This document shows positions 46,484 to 54,632 of a stretch of DNA of 64,000 bases, in pieces. The position numbers were made by a program, and so were the translations under genes. The stretch is from Streptomyces sp. NBC_01142 (GTDB lineage: Bacteria > Actinomycetota > Actinomycetes > Streptomycetales > Streptomycetaceae): contig NZ_JAPEOR010000002.1 in the NCBI RefSeq assembly GCF_026341125.1, positions 992,001-1,056,000 of the forward strand, in the 5' to 3' direction. The notes under the pieces were generated by a model. It worked only from the letters and a program-made list of their open reading frames with translations, was not told the origin of the DNA and searched no databases. How positions within the stretch are numbered: position 1 is the first letter of the stretch; every line of letters starts with the position of its first letter.

Positions 46484-47863
46484 GTGCCCTACTTCGACGC
46501 CGCATCCTCCGCCCCTCTGCACCCGGTTGCCCGCCAGGCCCTGCAGGCCGCCCTGGACGAGGGCTGGGCCGATCCCGCCAGGCTCTACCGCGAGGGGCGG
46601 CGCGCCAGACTGCTGTTGGACGCGGCGCGGGAGGCGGCCGCCGAGTCGGTGGGGTGCCGTCCGGACGAACTCGTCTTCACTCCTTCGGGGACCCGGGCAA
46701 TTCACTCGGGAATTTCCGGGGTGCTCGCGGGCCGTCGGCGTGTCGGGCGTCACCTGGTCGCCTCCGCGGTCGAACACTCGTCGGTGCTGCACGCGGGGGC
46801 TGCCCTGCGGGGTGAGGGCGGCACCATGACGGAGGTCCCGGTGGACCGGTCGGGTGCCGTGTCCGCCGAGGCGTACGCCTCCGCCCTGCGCGAGGACACC
46901 GCGCTGGCCTGTCTGCAGTCCGCCAATCACGAGGTGGGTACCGAGCAGCCGGTCACCCAGGTCGCCGAGGCGTGCCGGGCGGCAGGGGTGCCGCTGCTGG
47001 TGGACGCGGCGCAGTCGCTGGGCTGGGGGCCGGTGGACGGCGCCTGGTCGCTGCTCGTGGCCAGTGCGCACAAGTGGGGCGGGCCCGCGGGCGTCGGTCT
47101 TCTCGCCGTACGCAAGGGGGTCCGTTTCGCCCCTCAAGGGCCTGCCGACGAGCGAGAGTCGGGGCGGGCGGCCGGTTTCGAGAACATCCCGGCGATCGTG
47201 GCCGCGGCGGCCTCACTGCGGGCGGTGCGTACGGAGGCGGCGGACGAGGCGGTACGGCTGCGCGCCCTGGTGGACCGCATCCGTACCCGCGTCCCGGAGC
47301 TGGTCCCGGATGTGGAGGTGGTGGGCGACCCGGAGCGCCGGCTCCCCCATCTCGTCACCTTCTCCTGTCTCTATGTCGACGGAGAGACTGTGCTGCACGA
47401 GCTGGACCGGGCGGGTTTCTCCGTCTCCTCCGGTTCCTCCTGCACGAGCAGCACCCTGACACCGAGCCATGTGCTGCGGGCGATGGGTGTGCTCAGCGAG
47501 GGCAATGTGCGGGTGTCGCTGCCGCCGGGAACGGCCGGGGAGGACGTCGACCGCTTCCTGGAGGTGCTGCCGGGGGTGGTCGCGGGCGTCCGGGAGAGGC
47601 TGGGCGCGCCCGCCTCCGTCGTCTCCTCCCCCGCCGCGGACTCACTCGTGGTGGACGCCGTCGGCAAGCGGTGCCCCATCCCGGTGATCGAGCTCGCGAA
47701 GGTGATCGGGGACGTGCCGGTCGGCGGGACGGTGACGGTCCTCTCGGACGACGAGGCGGCACGGCTGGACATCCCGGCGTGGTGCGAGATGCGGGGCCAG
47801 GAGTACGTGGGCGAGGAGCCGGCGGAGCGGGGCGTGGCGTACGTGGTGCGGCGGGTCTCGTAG
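46484..47863 (+). CDS. Cysteine desulfurase fused to TusA sulfur carrier
   Basis: A 459-residue fusion. The first 375 residues are an IscS/NifS-type desulfurase: MPYFDAASSAPLHP, VFTPSGTRAIHSGI, QSANHEVGTEQPV, LVDAAQSLGWGPV, PLP Lys near 196 in SAHKWGGPAGVG and the persulfide Cys near 319 in SSGSSCTSSTL. The last 75 residues are a TusA/SirA domain with the sulfur-accepting Cys near 400 in VGKRCPIPVIEL. Joining donor and acceptor would channel persulfide. GTG 46484 has TAGCGT 6 bases upstream, so it is leaderless. The thiolation target is unknown. Confidence 0.88.
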   Translation: MPYFDAASSAPLHPVARQALQAALDEGWADPARLYREGRRARLLLDAAREAAAESVGCRPDELVFTPSGTRAIHSGISGVLAGRRRVGRHLVASAVEHSSVLHAGAALRGEGGTMTEVPVDRSGAVSAEAYASALREDTALACLQSANHEVGTEQPVTQVAEACRAAGVPLLVDAAQSLGWGPVDGAWSLLVASAHKWGGPAGVGLLAVRKGVRFAPQGPADERESGRAAGFENIPAIVAAAASLRAVRTEAADEAVRLRALVDRIRTRVPELVPDVEVVGDPERRLPHLVTFSCLYVDGETVLHELDRAGFSVSSGSSCTSSTLTPSHVLRAMGVLSEGNVRVSLPPGTAGEDVDRFLEVLPGVVAGVRERLGAPASVVSSPAADSLVVDAVGKRCPIPVIELAKVIGDVPVGGTVTVLSDDEAARLDIPAWCEMRGQEYVGEEPAERGVAYVVRRVS

Positions 47864-47865
47864 GG

Positions 47866-48003
47866 CCCCGGGCCCTGCGGGGGCTTCGTCCCCGGCCCGG
47901 GCCCTCAAACCCCGGCCCCCGGATCCCGGCCTCGATCGCCGGACGGGCCGAGAAACAGCCTCGCCGGCGATGGGGGCGCGGGACCGGGGGCGGAGCCCCG
48001 GGG
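47866..48003. repeat. Dispersed Streptomyces intergenic repeat (copy 2)
   Basis: A GC-rich spacer with hairpins such as GGGCCCCGGGCCC. It contains CTCGATCGCCGGACGGGCC near 47929-47947 and a gaccgggggcggagccccgg block near 47981-48000, both shared with the element at 205-345. It lies between two converging genes and may terminate both. Confidence 0.65.
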
Positions 48004-48005
48004 GG

Positions 48006-48980
48006 CTACTTCAGGTACGCCCGGACCTCCGCCGCGGCCTCGTGGCCGTACGCCTTGGTGAAGCGGTCCATGAAGTGGGCGCGGCGCAGGGTGTACTCCT
48101 GGGTGCCCAGGGTCTCGATGACGAGGGTCGCCAGCATGCATCCGACCTGGGCCGCGCGCTCCAGGCTCACGTCCCAGGACAGGCCGGAGAGGAAGCCCGC
48201 GCGGAACGCGTCGCCGACGCCGGTCGGGTCGACCTTGGCCTCTTCCTCGGCACAGCCGACCTCGATCGGGTCCTCGCCGGCACCCTCGATGCGCACGCCG
48301 CGCGAGCCCAGCGTGGTCACGCGGTGGCCGACCTTGCCCAGGATCTCGGCGTCGGTCCAGCCGGTCTTGGACTCGATGAGTCCCTTCTCGTACTCGTTGG
48401 AGAACAGGTAGGTGGCACCGTCGAGGAGGGTACGGATGTCGTCGCCGCTCATCCGTGCGATCTGCTGCGAGAAGTCCGCGGCGAACGGGATGGAGCGGGT
48501 CTTGCACTCCTCGGTGTGGCGGAGCATCGCCTCGGGGTCGTCCGCGCCGATCAGTACGAGGTCGAGGCCGCCGACCCGGTCGGCCACCTTCTTGAGCTCG
48601 ATCTGGCGGGCCTCGCTCATCGCACCGGTGTAGAACGAGCCGATCTGGTTGTGGTCGGCGTCCGTCGTGCAGACGAAGCGTGCGGTGTGCAGTACCTCGG
48701 AGATGCGTACGGAGCCGGTGTCCACGCCGTGGCGGTCGAGCCAGGCGCGGTACTCGTCGAAGTCGGATCCGGCCGCACCGACCAGGATCGGCCCGGTGCC
48801 CAGCTGACCCATGCCGAAGCAGATGTTCGCGCCGACACCGCCCCTGCGCACATCGAGGTTGTCGACCAGGAAGGAGAGCGAGACCGTGTGCAGCTGGTCC
48901 GCGACGAGCTGGTCGGCGAAGCGGCCGGGGAAGGTCATGAGGTGGTCGGTGGCGATGGAGCCGGTGACAGCGATTCGCAC
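48006..48980 (-). CDS. adoK: Adenosine kinase (PfkB family)
   Basis: A 324-residue ribokinase-fold enzyme closely resembling the mycobacterial adenosine kinase AdoK, which phosphorylates adenosine to AMP for purine salvage. Shared blocks: IAVTGSIATDHLMTFPGRFADQL, SLSFLVDNLDVRRGGVGANI, FYTGAMSEAR, ADFSQQIARMSGDDI, LFSNEYE and the catalytic anion-hole motif DPTGVGDAFRAGFLSG. GTG 48980 has CAGGAG 10-11 bases upstream. Many databases call it only carbohydrate kinase. Confidence 0.85.
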   Translation of the reverse strand: MRIAVTGSIATDHLMTFPGRFADQLVADQLHTVSLSFLVDNLDVRRGGVGANICFGMGQLGTGPILVGAAGSDFDEYRAWLDRHGVDTGSVRISEVLHTARFVCTTDADHNQIGSFYTGAMSEARQIELKKVADRVGGLDLVLIGADDPEAMLRHTEECKTRSIPFAADFSQQIARMSGDDIRTLLDGATYLFSNEYEKGLIESKTGWTDAEILGKVGHRVTTLGSRGVRIEGAGEDPIEVGCAEEEAKVDPTGVGDAFRAGFLSGLSWDVSLERAAQVGCMLATLVIETLGTQEYTLRRAHFMDRFTKAYGHEAAAEVRAYLK

Positions 48981-49111
48981 GGTAGGGACACTCCTGTGGC
49001 GGGGTGACGTTGACAGTTCACGCTACCGGGTCGGAGCACTGCCCTTGAAGTGCGGAAACTACCCGATAGTAGGGCTTTTTTCGTGGACGCCCTGGTGCGT
49101 ACGGTGCGGAT

Positions 49112-49336
49112 ATGACGAAGCACTTCGCCCCGGGCGAACCGCGAGAGTCCGACATCAGCCTGGCCCAGCTGCGCGGCGACTGCGCGCGGATGGCACCCCA
49201 TTGGGTGGTCCCCGCTGCCGACGCACCCCCGCCCGTGTCACCGTCCCTCATCCATGGTGTCGTCGTACCCGCCGCATCCGCGCGGCTGGTGGACTCGATG
49301 TCCGAGTACGGCGACTGGAGCGTGTCGGGGAAGTAG
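49112..49336 (+). CDS. Small hypothetical protein (74 aa)
   Basis: A 74-residue protein without a recognised domain. It is mostly polar with a central Pro-rich stretch (WVVPAADAPPPVSPS) and no membrane span. TACGGT lies 6 bases before the ATG, so a leaderless transcript is likely, which supports it as a real gene. It diverges from adenosine kinase. Codon use is typical of the region. No function can be given. Confidence 0.6.
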   Translation: MTKHFAPGEPRESDISLAQLRGDCARMAPHWVVPAADAPPPVSPSLIHGVVVPAASARLVDSMSEYGDWSVSGK

Positions 49337-49491
49337 CACCGCCCGCCCGCAGAGAGCGGGCGGGACTTTCTCCATACGCCCTTGCGGCGCAACCGAGGCG
49401 CGCCTGAGGCGCACGAAGGGAACCGCGCGCTCCCCCGCTCCGTCCCACTCATGCCCCCTGCAAAAGGGGTCACGAGACAAGGAGCGATGCG

Positions 49492-51006
49492 GTGAGCAGC
49501 ACCCAGAACACGCAGGAAAGCCCCCGCCGCCGGCGTTCCCCGCTCGCCGTCGCCTCGGTGGCGGCGGCGGTGCTGGTCGCGGGCGGTGGCGGTGCGTACT
49601 TCGCGACCGCCGGCTTCGGCGGCAGCGGCAGTGGCGACGCGGACACCGAGAGCGGTGCACCGCGCGGCGACGGCAATCCGCCTCCGCTCGCCCTCGACGG
49701 CCGCACGGGGAGCGGTGGCCCCGGCAGCATCGCGCCCGGTGAGCCCGACCCCAATGGCGGTGTCGTCTACCGGGCTGAAGGCAAGCTGCCCGAGGGTCCG
49801 GACAAGGCTGCCGTGCACCGTACGAAGGGCGCTGTCACCGAGGCCGAGGTGATCGCGCTGGCGAAGACGCTCGGGATCCCGGGCACTCCGCGGCTGGTCG
49901 GCACGGCCTGGAAGATCGGGGCCGACAAGGACGGCACGGGGCCCATGCTCCAGGTCAACAAGCAGGCGCCCGGCACCTGGACGTTCGCCCGGTTCGGGGC
50001 AGCGCCGCACGGCGACAACTGCCAGAAGGCAGATGTCTGTCGGTCCGGAGCCGGGGCCGCAGCCGGGCGTGGGGCAGGGGCCGGCACGGCCCGTGGGACG
50101 GACACGTCGGACCGGGTCCCCGGGGTGAGCGAGGAAGCCGCGAAGAAGGCCGCGGCCCCCGTGTTGAAGGCTCTGGGCCAGAGCGACGCGAAGCTGGACG
50201 CACGCCAGGTGATGGGCGCGGTGCGGGTGGTGAACGCCGAGCCGGTGGTCGGCGGACTGCCCACCTACGGCTGGACGACCGGGATCCAGGTCGGCGCGGA
50301 CGGTCAGGTGGTCGGCGGCAGCGGGCAGCTGAAGAAGCCCGAGAAGAGCCACGAGTATCCCGTGATCTCCGCCGACGAGGCGCTGAAGCAGCTGAACAAG
50401 GCGGGTGAGAGCGCCGGCCCGATCGGGATCGGCGGTTGCGCCACGCCGGTGCCGCTGGAGGGCGAGCAGAAGCCCGACGCGCCGTGCGAGCCGAAGAGCG
50501 GCAAGGCCGCCGCGCCGGAGCGGCTGACGATCAACAAGGCTGTCTTCGGGCTGGCCGCACAGTACGTGGGCGGTCAGCAGGCACTCGTACCGTCGTGGTT
50601 GTTCGAGGTGGAGCCGAAGCGGGGCGCCCAGCCGTTCACCCTCACGCATCCGGCGGTGGCTCCGAAGTTCCTGAAGGGGTCCACCCCGCCGGCCAAGGAC
50701 ATCACGCCGACCGGGCAGCCCGAGGATCCCGCGGCGCCTTCCGAGCGGCGCGTGACGTCGTACAGCGTGGACGGACGGACGCTGAGCCTGACGTTCTGGG
50801 GCGGGGCGTGCAGCGACTACGCGGCGAAGGCGAGCGAGAGCGGCGACCGGGTGAAGGTCGCGATCACCGAGAAGAACCCGGACCCGAAGCGGGTCTGCAT
50901 CATGATCGCCAAGGAGCTGACGGAGAAGGTGACGCTGGACAAGCCGCTGGGCGACCGCAAGGTCGTGGATGCCGACACGGGTGAGGCCGTGCCGCTGAAG
51001 AAGTAG
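49492..51006 (+). CDS. Membrane-anchored or secreted protein of unknown function
   Basis: A 504-residue protein. A short basic head (SPRRRRSP) precedes one hydrophobic segment (about 17-42), then a Gly/Ser/Pro-rich linker and a long exported region. Cys pairs appear in NCQKADVC and in the last third (GGCATPVP, APCEPKSG, GGACSDY, KRVCIMI), consistent with disulfides outside the cell. No enzyme motif is visible. GTG 49492 has AAGGAG 7 bases upstream. Streptomyces homologues are uncharacterised, to my knowledge. Confidence 0.75.
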   Translation: MSSTQNTQESPRRRRSPLAVASVAAAVLVAGGGGAYFATAGFGGSGSGDADTESGAPRGDGNPPPLALDGRTGSGGPGSIAPGEPDPNGGVVYRAEGKLPEGPDKAAVHRTKGAVTEAEVIALAKTLGIPGTPRLVGTAWKIGADKDGTGPMLQVNKQAPGTWTFARFGAAPHGDNCQKADVCRSGAGAAAGRGAGAGTARGTDTSDRVPGVSEEAAKKAAAPVLKALGQSDAKLDARQVMGAVRVVNAEPVVGGLPTYGWTTGIQVGADGQVVGGSGQLKKPEKSHEYPVISADEALKQLNKAGESAGPIGIGGCATPVPLEGEQKPDAPCEPKSGKAAAPERLTINKAVFGLAAQYVGGQQALVPSWLFEVEPKRGAQPFTLTHPAVAPKFLKGSTPPAKDITPTGQPEDPAAPSERRVTSYSVDGRTLSLTFWGGACSDYAAKASESGDRVKVAITEKNPDPKRVCIMIAKELTEKVTLDKPLGDRKVVDADTGEAVPLKK

Positions 51007-51026
51007 CTCCCTGCGCGCACACGACG

Positions 51027-51060
51027 AAGGCGGCGGTCCCGGAAAGGGACCGCCGCCTTT
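51027..51060. terminator. Bidirectional terminator
   Basis: AAGGCGGCGGTCCC (51027-51040) and GGGACCGCCGCCTT form a perfect 14-bp stem with loop GGAAA and end in TTT. It lies between the secreted-protein gene and the convergent erpA gene. Confidence 0.9.
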
Positions 51061-51081
51061 CGGTCGGCCGGGTTCAGCCGG

Positions 51082-51438
51082 TCAGCTGAAGGAGTCGCCG
51101 CAGGCGCAGGAGCCGGTGGCGTTCGGGTTGTCGATCGTGAAGCCCTGCTTCTCGATGGTGTCGACGAAGTCGATGGAGGCGCCACCCAGGTACGGGGCGC
51201 TCATGCGGTCGGTGATGACCTTGACACCGTCGAAGTCCTTGACAACGTCGCCGTCGAGCGAGCGCTCGTCGAAGAACAGCTGGTAACGCAGGCCGGAGCA
51301 GCCGCCGGGCTGAACGGCGACGCGCAGCGCGAGATCCTCGCGGCCTTCCTGGTCCAGCAGGGCCTTGACCTTGGCCGCGGCGGCGTCGGACAGGAGGATG
51401 CCGTCGTTCACGGTGGTGGTCTCGTCCGATACGGACAT
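51082..51438 (-). CDS. erpA: A-type iron-sulfur carrier (ErpA/HesB family)
   Basis: A 118-residue carrier with the three conserved Cys: GGCSGLRYQ near 47 and the terminal CACGDSFS (111-118). It accepts or holds nascent Fe-S clusters and passes them to apo-enzymes. The neighbouring NadA is a 4Fe-4S enzyme, so the divergent pairing makes sense. GGAGAG lies 6-7 bases before ATG 51438. An in-frame ATG about 34 codons upstream would add an unconserved tail. Confidence 0.92.
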   Translation of the reverse strand: MSVSDETTTVNDGILLSDAAAAKVKALLDQEGREDLALRVAVQPGGCSGLRYQLFFDERSLDGDVVKDFDGVKVITDRMSAPYLGGASIDFVDTIEKQGFTIDNPNATGSCACGDSFS

Positions 51439-51608
51439 CTGCTTCTCTCCCGGGTTGTACGGAGACTGCTTGCCGACGGTTGCAACCGGCGGGGCCGCGG
51501 ATTCATTCCGGGCCGAGGACATTTCGTTCCCCTTCATGCTCGCACACCGGACCGGCGGGCGGCACTGGCCTGATAACGGGGGGTGCGTCACATCGACACT
51601 ATGGCCAT

Positions 51609-51655
51609 CGTCAAAGTGACGTGAAGCGGTTATGATAGATAGCGTCAAATAGACG
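51609..51655. promoter_or_regulatory. Paired palindromes at the nadA promoter (NrtR-like candidate)
   Basis: CGTCA-AAG-TGACG (51609-51621) and CGTC-AAATA-GACG (51643-51655) share the core GTCAAAnnGAC. They flank a TATGAT -10 box at 51631-51636. A related GACACTAT lies near 51595. The TAGCGTCAAATAGAC phase resembles sites of NAD-metabolism repressors such as NrtR. The regulator assignment is inference. Confidence 0.55.
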
Positions 51656-51691
51656 AGAAGGTCTGTCTGCAGAAAAGAAAGGGTGCGTGTC

Positions 51692-52873
51692 GTGACCACC
51701 GCCCAAGCCCGCCCGGAGCTCGACGTCCAGCCGACGCCACTCGCCCTGCTGCTGCTCGGCCGTGAGGCCGACCCCAGGAGCGAGCGCGGCGTGGAGTGCC
51801 CCGGTGACCTGCCCTCCCCGTCCGACCCGGACCTGGTGGAGCGCGCCCGCGCCGCCAAGGAGAAGCTCGGGGACAAGGTGTTCGTCCTCGGCCACCACTA
51901 CCAGCGTGACGAGGTCATCCAGTTCGCCGACGTGACCGGGGACTCCTTCAAGCTGGCCAAGGACGCGGCGGCACGGCCGGAGGCCGAGTACATCGTCTTC
52001 TGCGGCGTGCACTTCATGGCCGAGTCTGCGGACATCCTGACCTCGGACGACCAGAGTGTGGTGCTGCCCGACCTGGCCGCCGGCTGCTCGATGGCCGACA
52101 TGGCCACGGCGGAGCAGGTCGCCGAGTGCTGGGACGTGCTGACCGAGGCGGGAGTCGCCGAGCAGGTCGTGCCCGTCTCGTACATGAACTCCTCCGCCGA
52201 CATCAAGGCCTTCACCGGCAAGCACGGCGGCACGATCTGCACCTCGTCGAACGCGAAGCGCGCGCTGGACTGGGCCTTCGAGCAGGGCGAGAAGGTGCTC
52301 TTCCTTCCCGACCAGCACCTCGGGCGCAACACCGCGGTGCGGGAGATGGGCCTGTCGCTCGACGACTGCGTGCTCTACAACCCGCACAAGCCGAACGGCG
52401 GCCTGACCGTCGAGCAGCTGCGCAACGCGAAGATGATCCTGTGGCGCGGCCACTGCTCGGTGCACGGCCGCTTCTCGCTGGACTCGGTCAACGATGTGCG
52501 CGAGCGGATCCCGGGCGTGAACGTGCTGGTGCACCCCGAGTGCAAACACGAGGTCGTGGCGGCCGCGGACTACGTCGGCTCGACGGAGTACATCATCAAG
52601 ACGCTCGAGGCGGCCCCGGCCGGCTCCAAGTGGGCGATCGGCACCGAGCTCAACCTGGTGCGCCGGGTCGCGAACGCGCACCCCGACAAGGAGGTCGTCT
52701 TCCTCGACAAGACGGTCTGCTTCTGCTCGACGATGAACCGCATCGACCTGCCGCACCTGGTGTGGACGCTGGAGTCGCTGGCCGAGGGCAACCTGGTCAA
52801 CCGGATCCAGGTCGACAAGGAGACCGAGAGCTTCGCGAAGCTGGCGCTGGAGCGGATGCTGGCACTGCCGTAG
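51692..52873 (+). CDS. nadA: Quinolinate synthase NadA
   Basis: A 393-residue enzyme that makes quinolinate from iminoaspartate and dihydroxyacetone phosphate for NAD synthesis. Seen: VFVLGHHYQRDEVIQFAD, VFCGVHFMAESADIL, LPDLAAGCSMADMA, HPECKHEV and VCFCSTMNRI, which supply the 4Fe-4S ligands, and WRGHCSVHGRF. GTG 51692 is preferred because AAGAAAGG ends 9 bases upstream; GTG 51683 is too close to it. It has palindromic operator candidates upstream and a 15-bp tandem array directly downstream. Confidence 0.95.
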   Translation: MTTAQARPELDVQPTPLALLLLGREADPRSERGVECPGDLPSPSDPDLVERARAAKEKLGDKVFVLGHHYQRDEVIQFADVTGDSFKLAKDAAARPEAEYIVFCGVHFMAESADILTSDDQSVVLPDLAAGCSMADMATAEQVAECWDVLTEAGVAEQVVPVSYMNSSADIKAFTGKHGGTICTSSNAKRALDWAFEQGEKVLFLPDQHLGRNTAVREMGLSLDDCVLYNPHKPNGGLTVEQLRNAKMILWRGHCSVHGRFSLDSVNDVRERIPGVNVLVHPECKHEVVAAADYVGSTEYIIKTLEAAPAGSKWAIGTELNLVRRVANAHPDKEVVFLDKTVCFCSTMNRIDLPHLVWTLESLAEGNLVNRIQVDKETESFAKLALERMLALP

Positions 52874-52883
52874 CCACGGCCGT

Positions 52884-53032
52884 ATCCGTACGCACGTGAT
52901 CCGTACGCAGGTGATCCGTACGCAGGTGATCCGTACGCAGGTGATCCGTACGCAGGTGATCCGTACGCACGTGATCCGTACGCACGTGATCCGTACGCAC
53001 GTGATCCGTACGCACGTGATCCGTACGCAGGT
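52884..53032. repeat. 15-bp tandem array, ten copies, after nadA
   Basis: CCGTACGC recurs every 15 bases from 52886 to 53021, ten times. The unit is ATCCGTACGCA(C/G)GTG. The variable base runs C G G G G C C C C G, so copies are block-arranged, as after recombination or slippage. The array starts 11 bases after the nadA stop and runs into its terminator. Confidence 0.95.
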
Positions 53033-53065
53033 AAGGGGCGTCCCGCAGTGCGGGGCGCCCCTTAC
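53031..53065 (+). terminator. nadA terminator
   Basis: A 17-base arm from GTAAGGGGCG to CCGCA (53031-53047) pairs with 53049-53065 with only a G-U wobble. The stem starts at the last base pairs of the tandem array. Confidence 0.85.
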
Positions 53066-53142
53066 TGCATCCGCAGTGCGCCCGCCGCTCACCGCCCGCA
53101 GTGGCTTTCGCTGTGCCCTTCGCAGGGCGAAAAGGTGCCTCT

Positions 53143-54570
53143 ATGGTTTTCGTCAAGCCGTAGCCGCTGTGGGTGGTTGGTAGAAGGTGCCGTCTCGGAG
53201 CATGGCGAAGAGGACGTCGATGCGTCGTCGGGCGAGCGCGATGAGGGCGGCGATGTGGTGCTTCCCCTCCCTGCGTTTGCGGTCGTAGTAGGCGCGTGAC
53301 TCGGGCTGGGAGAGTGAGGCGAACGCGGCGAGGTAGAAGGCTCTCTTGAGCTGTTTGTTGCCTCGCCGGGAGGGGTGTTCGCCGCGGATGGAGGAGCCGG
53401 AGTTCCGGGTCACGGGAGCGAGGCCGGCGTAGGCAGCGAGATGGCCGGCGGTGGCGAAGCCGCTGCCGTCTCCGACGTCGACGAGGATGCGGGCCGCGGT
53501 CCTGATCCCGATGCCGGGCATCGAGATCAGGACCTGGGAAAGAGGGTGGGCCTCCAGGAGTTCCTCGATCCTCGCGGCGAGGAGTTTGCGCTGGTCAAGA
53601 ACGGACTGGAGCGAACTCGCAAGGCTGGGGACGATCAGCGCGGCAGCCTCGGTGCCCGGAACGACGACGGTCTGTTCGTCGAGTGCGGTGAAGACGTCCT
53701 CGACCAGCCGCTCCGCCATCCGCGGCGCTTTGGGACGTATCAAGGTCACGAGGCGACGGCGTCCGGCTTTGCGGATCTGGGCGGGTGAGCCGAACTGGTC
53801 GAGCAGTCTGAGCACGGCCGGGTGCTGGATGCGCGGGCCCAGGACCCGTTCGAGCGACGGGTGGATCTGGGTGAGGAGGCCGCGGAGCCGGTTGGCGATC
53901 CGGGTGGACTCGCCCGCGAGATCGTCGTCGAACCCGGCGATCATCGCGAGTTCGGCGACGGTCTCGTCGGCGGGATCGATGGTCCTCAGGGTGTGGGGCA
54001 TCGCTCTGGCGGCGTCCGCGATGATGAACGCGTCGCGGGCATCGGTCTTGGCCTCACCGGGGTAAAGATCGGCGATCCGTCGCATTGTGAGACCGGGCAG
54101 GTAGGCGACCTGGCAGCCCGTGTCCCGCGCGACCGCCAGCGGCAGGGCCCCGATGGAAGCCGGCTGGTCGACGACCACCAGCACCGTGCCGTGCTTGGCC
54201 CGGAGCTTGTCGAACAGCTCCCGCAGTTTCGGCTCACTGTTGGGCAGCGGCTTGTCGAACACCTTCTTCCCCGCCCGGCTCACGGCGGTGGCGTGGTGAT
54301 CGCCCTTGCCGACGTCCAGGCCCAGATAGACGTCGATGCCAGTCTCGTCCGTCATGCCCTTCGCTCCCGTGCTCGCGTCCTCCCCGGCCTCACCTGCGGC
54401 ATCAGCGTGCCGGCATCCACGTTACGAAGAGACTGCCCAAGGGGCGCTCGTGCCTCTAATCAGCGGTCTGCCAATGCCTCCGGCACCCGGCGACACCACC
54501 TTTTCGATCATGTCGACTGGGGGCGCAAGTCATACCGGGGCCGAAGGCCGGGAGCCTCATTGCGAGGCCA
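53143..54570 (-). mobile_element. IS110-family insertion sequence (ends approximate)
   Basis: The element must contain the transposase gene plus a noncoding 5' region. The left end lies between the nadA terminator (53065) and the transposase stop (53153). The right end lies between about 54450 and the RND terminator at 54584. IS110 elements lack terminal inverted repeats, so exact ends cannot be read; GTGCCTCTA occurs near both sides (about 53137 and 54450). Confidence 0.6.
53153..54355 (-). CDS. IS110-family transposase
   Basis: A 400-residue, apparently intact transposase of the bridge-RNA-guided family. The N-terminal DEDD RuvC-like domain shows GLDVGKGDHHATAV, VVVDQPASIG and KTDARDAFIIADAA. 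The C-terminal Tnp domain shows SMPGIGIRTAARILVDVGD, YAGLAPVTRNSGSSIRG (with the Ser nucleophile region) and GNKQLKRAFYLAAF. No frameshift or stop interrupts it. ATG 54355 has GAAGGG close upstream. The element lies between nadA and an RND pump gene and disrupts neither. Confidence 0.93.
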   Translation of the reverse strand: MTDETGIDVYLGLDVGKGDHHATAVSRAGKKVFDKPLPNSEPKLRELFDKLRAKHGTVLVVVDQPASIGALPLAVARDTGCQVAYLPGLTMRRIADLYPGEAKTDARDAFIIADAARAMPHTLRTIDPADETVAELAMIAGFDDDLAGESTRIANRLRGLLTQIHPSLERVLGPRIQHPAVLRLLDQFGSPAQIRKAGRRRLVTLIRPKAPRMAERLVEDVFTALDEQTVVVPGTEAAALIVPSLASSLQSVLDQRKLLAARIEELLEAHPLSQVLISMPGIGIRTAARILVDVGDGSGFATAGHLAAYAGLAPVTRNSGSSIRGEHPSRRGNKQLKRAFYLAAFASLSQPESRAYYDRKRREGKHHIAALIALARRRIDVLFAMLRDGTFYQPPTAATA

Positions 54571-54575
54571 CGAAG
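54356..54575 (-). ncRNA. Candidate bridge RNA region of the IS110 element
   Basis: About 220 noncoding bases precede the transposase gene. In IS110 elements this position encodes a structured RNA with two loops that pair with target and donor DNA. The stretch contains potential hairpins (for example GGCCGAAGGCC and GAGGCCACG-like segments). Loop identities cannot be assigned by eye. Confidence 0.4.
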
Positions 54576-54583
54576 AAGGTAAC

Positions 54584-54618
54584 GGGGTGCCTCCGGCCTC
54601 CATGGCCGGGGGCACCCC
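54584..54618 (-). terminator. Terminator of the RND transporter gene
   Basis: GGGGTGCCTCCGGCC pairs with GGCCGGGGGCACCCC with one G-U wobble over a 5-base loop, 15 bases past the RND stop. Confidence 0.85.
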
Positions 54619-54632
54619 TCACACGGTGCGCG

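Noticed and set aside
51439..51540. N-terminal extension of ErpA from an upstream ATG
   Set aside because: The added 34 residues are unlike A-type carriers, and GGAGAG is correctly placed for ATG 51438.
52884..53032. CRISPR-like look of the 15-bp array
   Set aside because: Units are only 15 bp and contiguous with no unique spacers, and there are no cas genes. It is a tandem repeat.
52896..53183. Open frames across the array encoding repeated VIRTQ/VIRTH peptides
   Set aside because: A repeat whose period is a multiple of three stays open in several frames on both strands. There is no ribosome-binding site and the array lies past the nadA stop.
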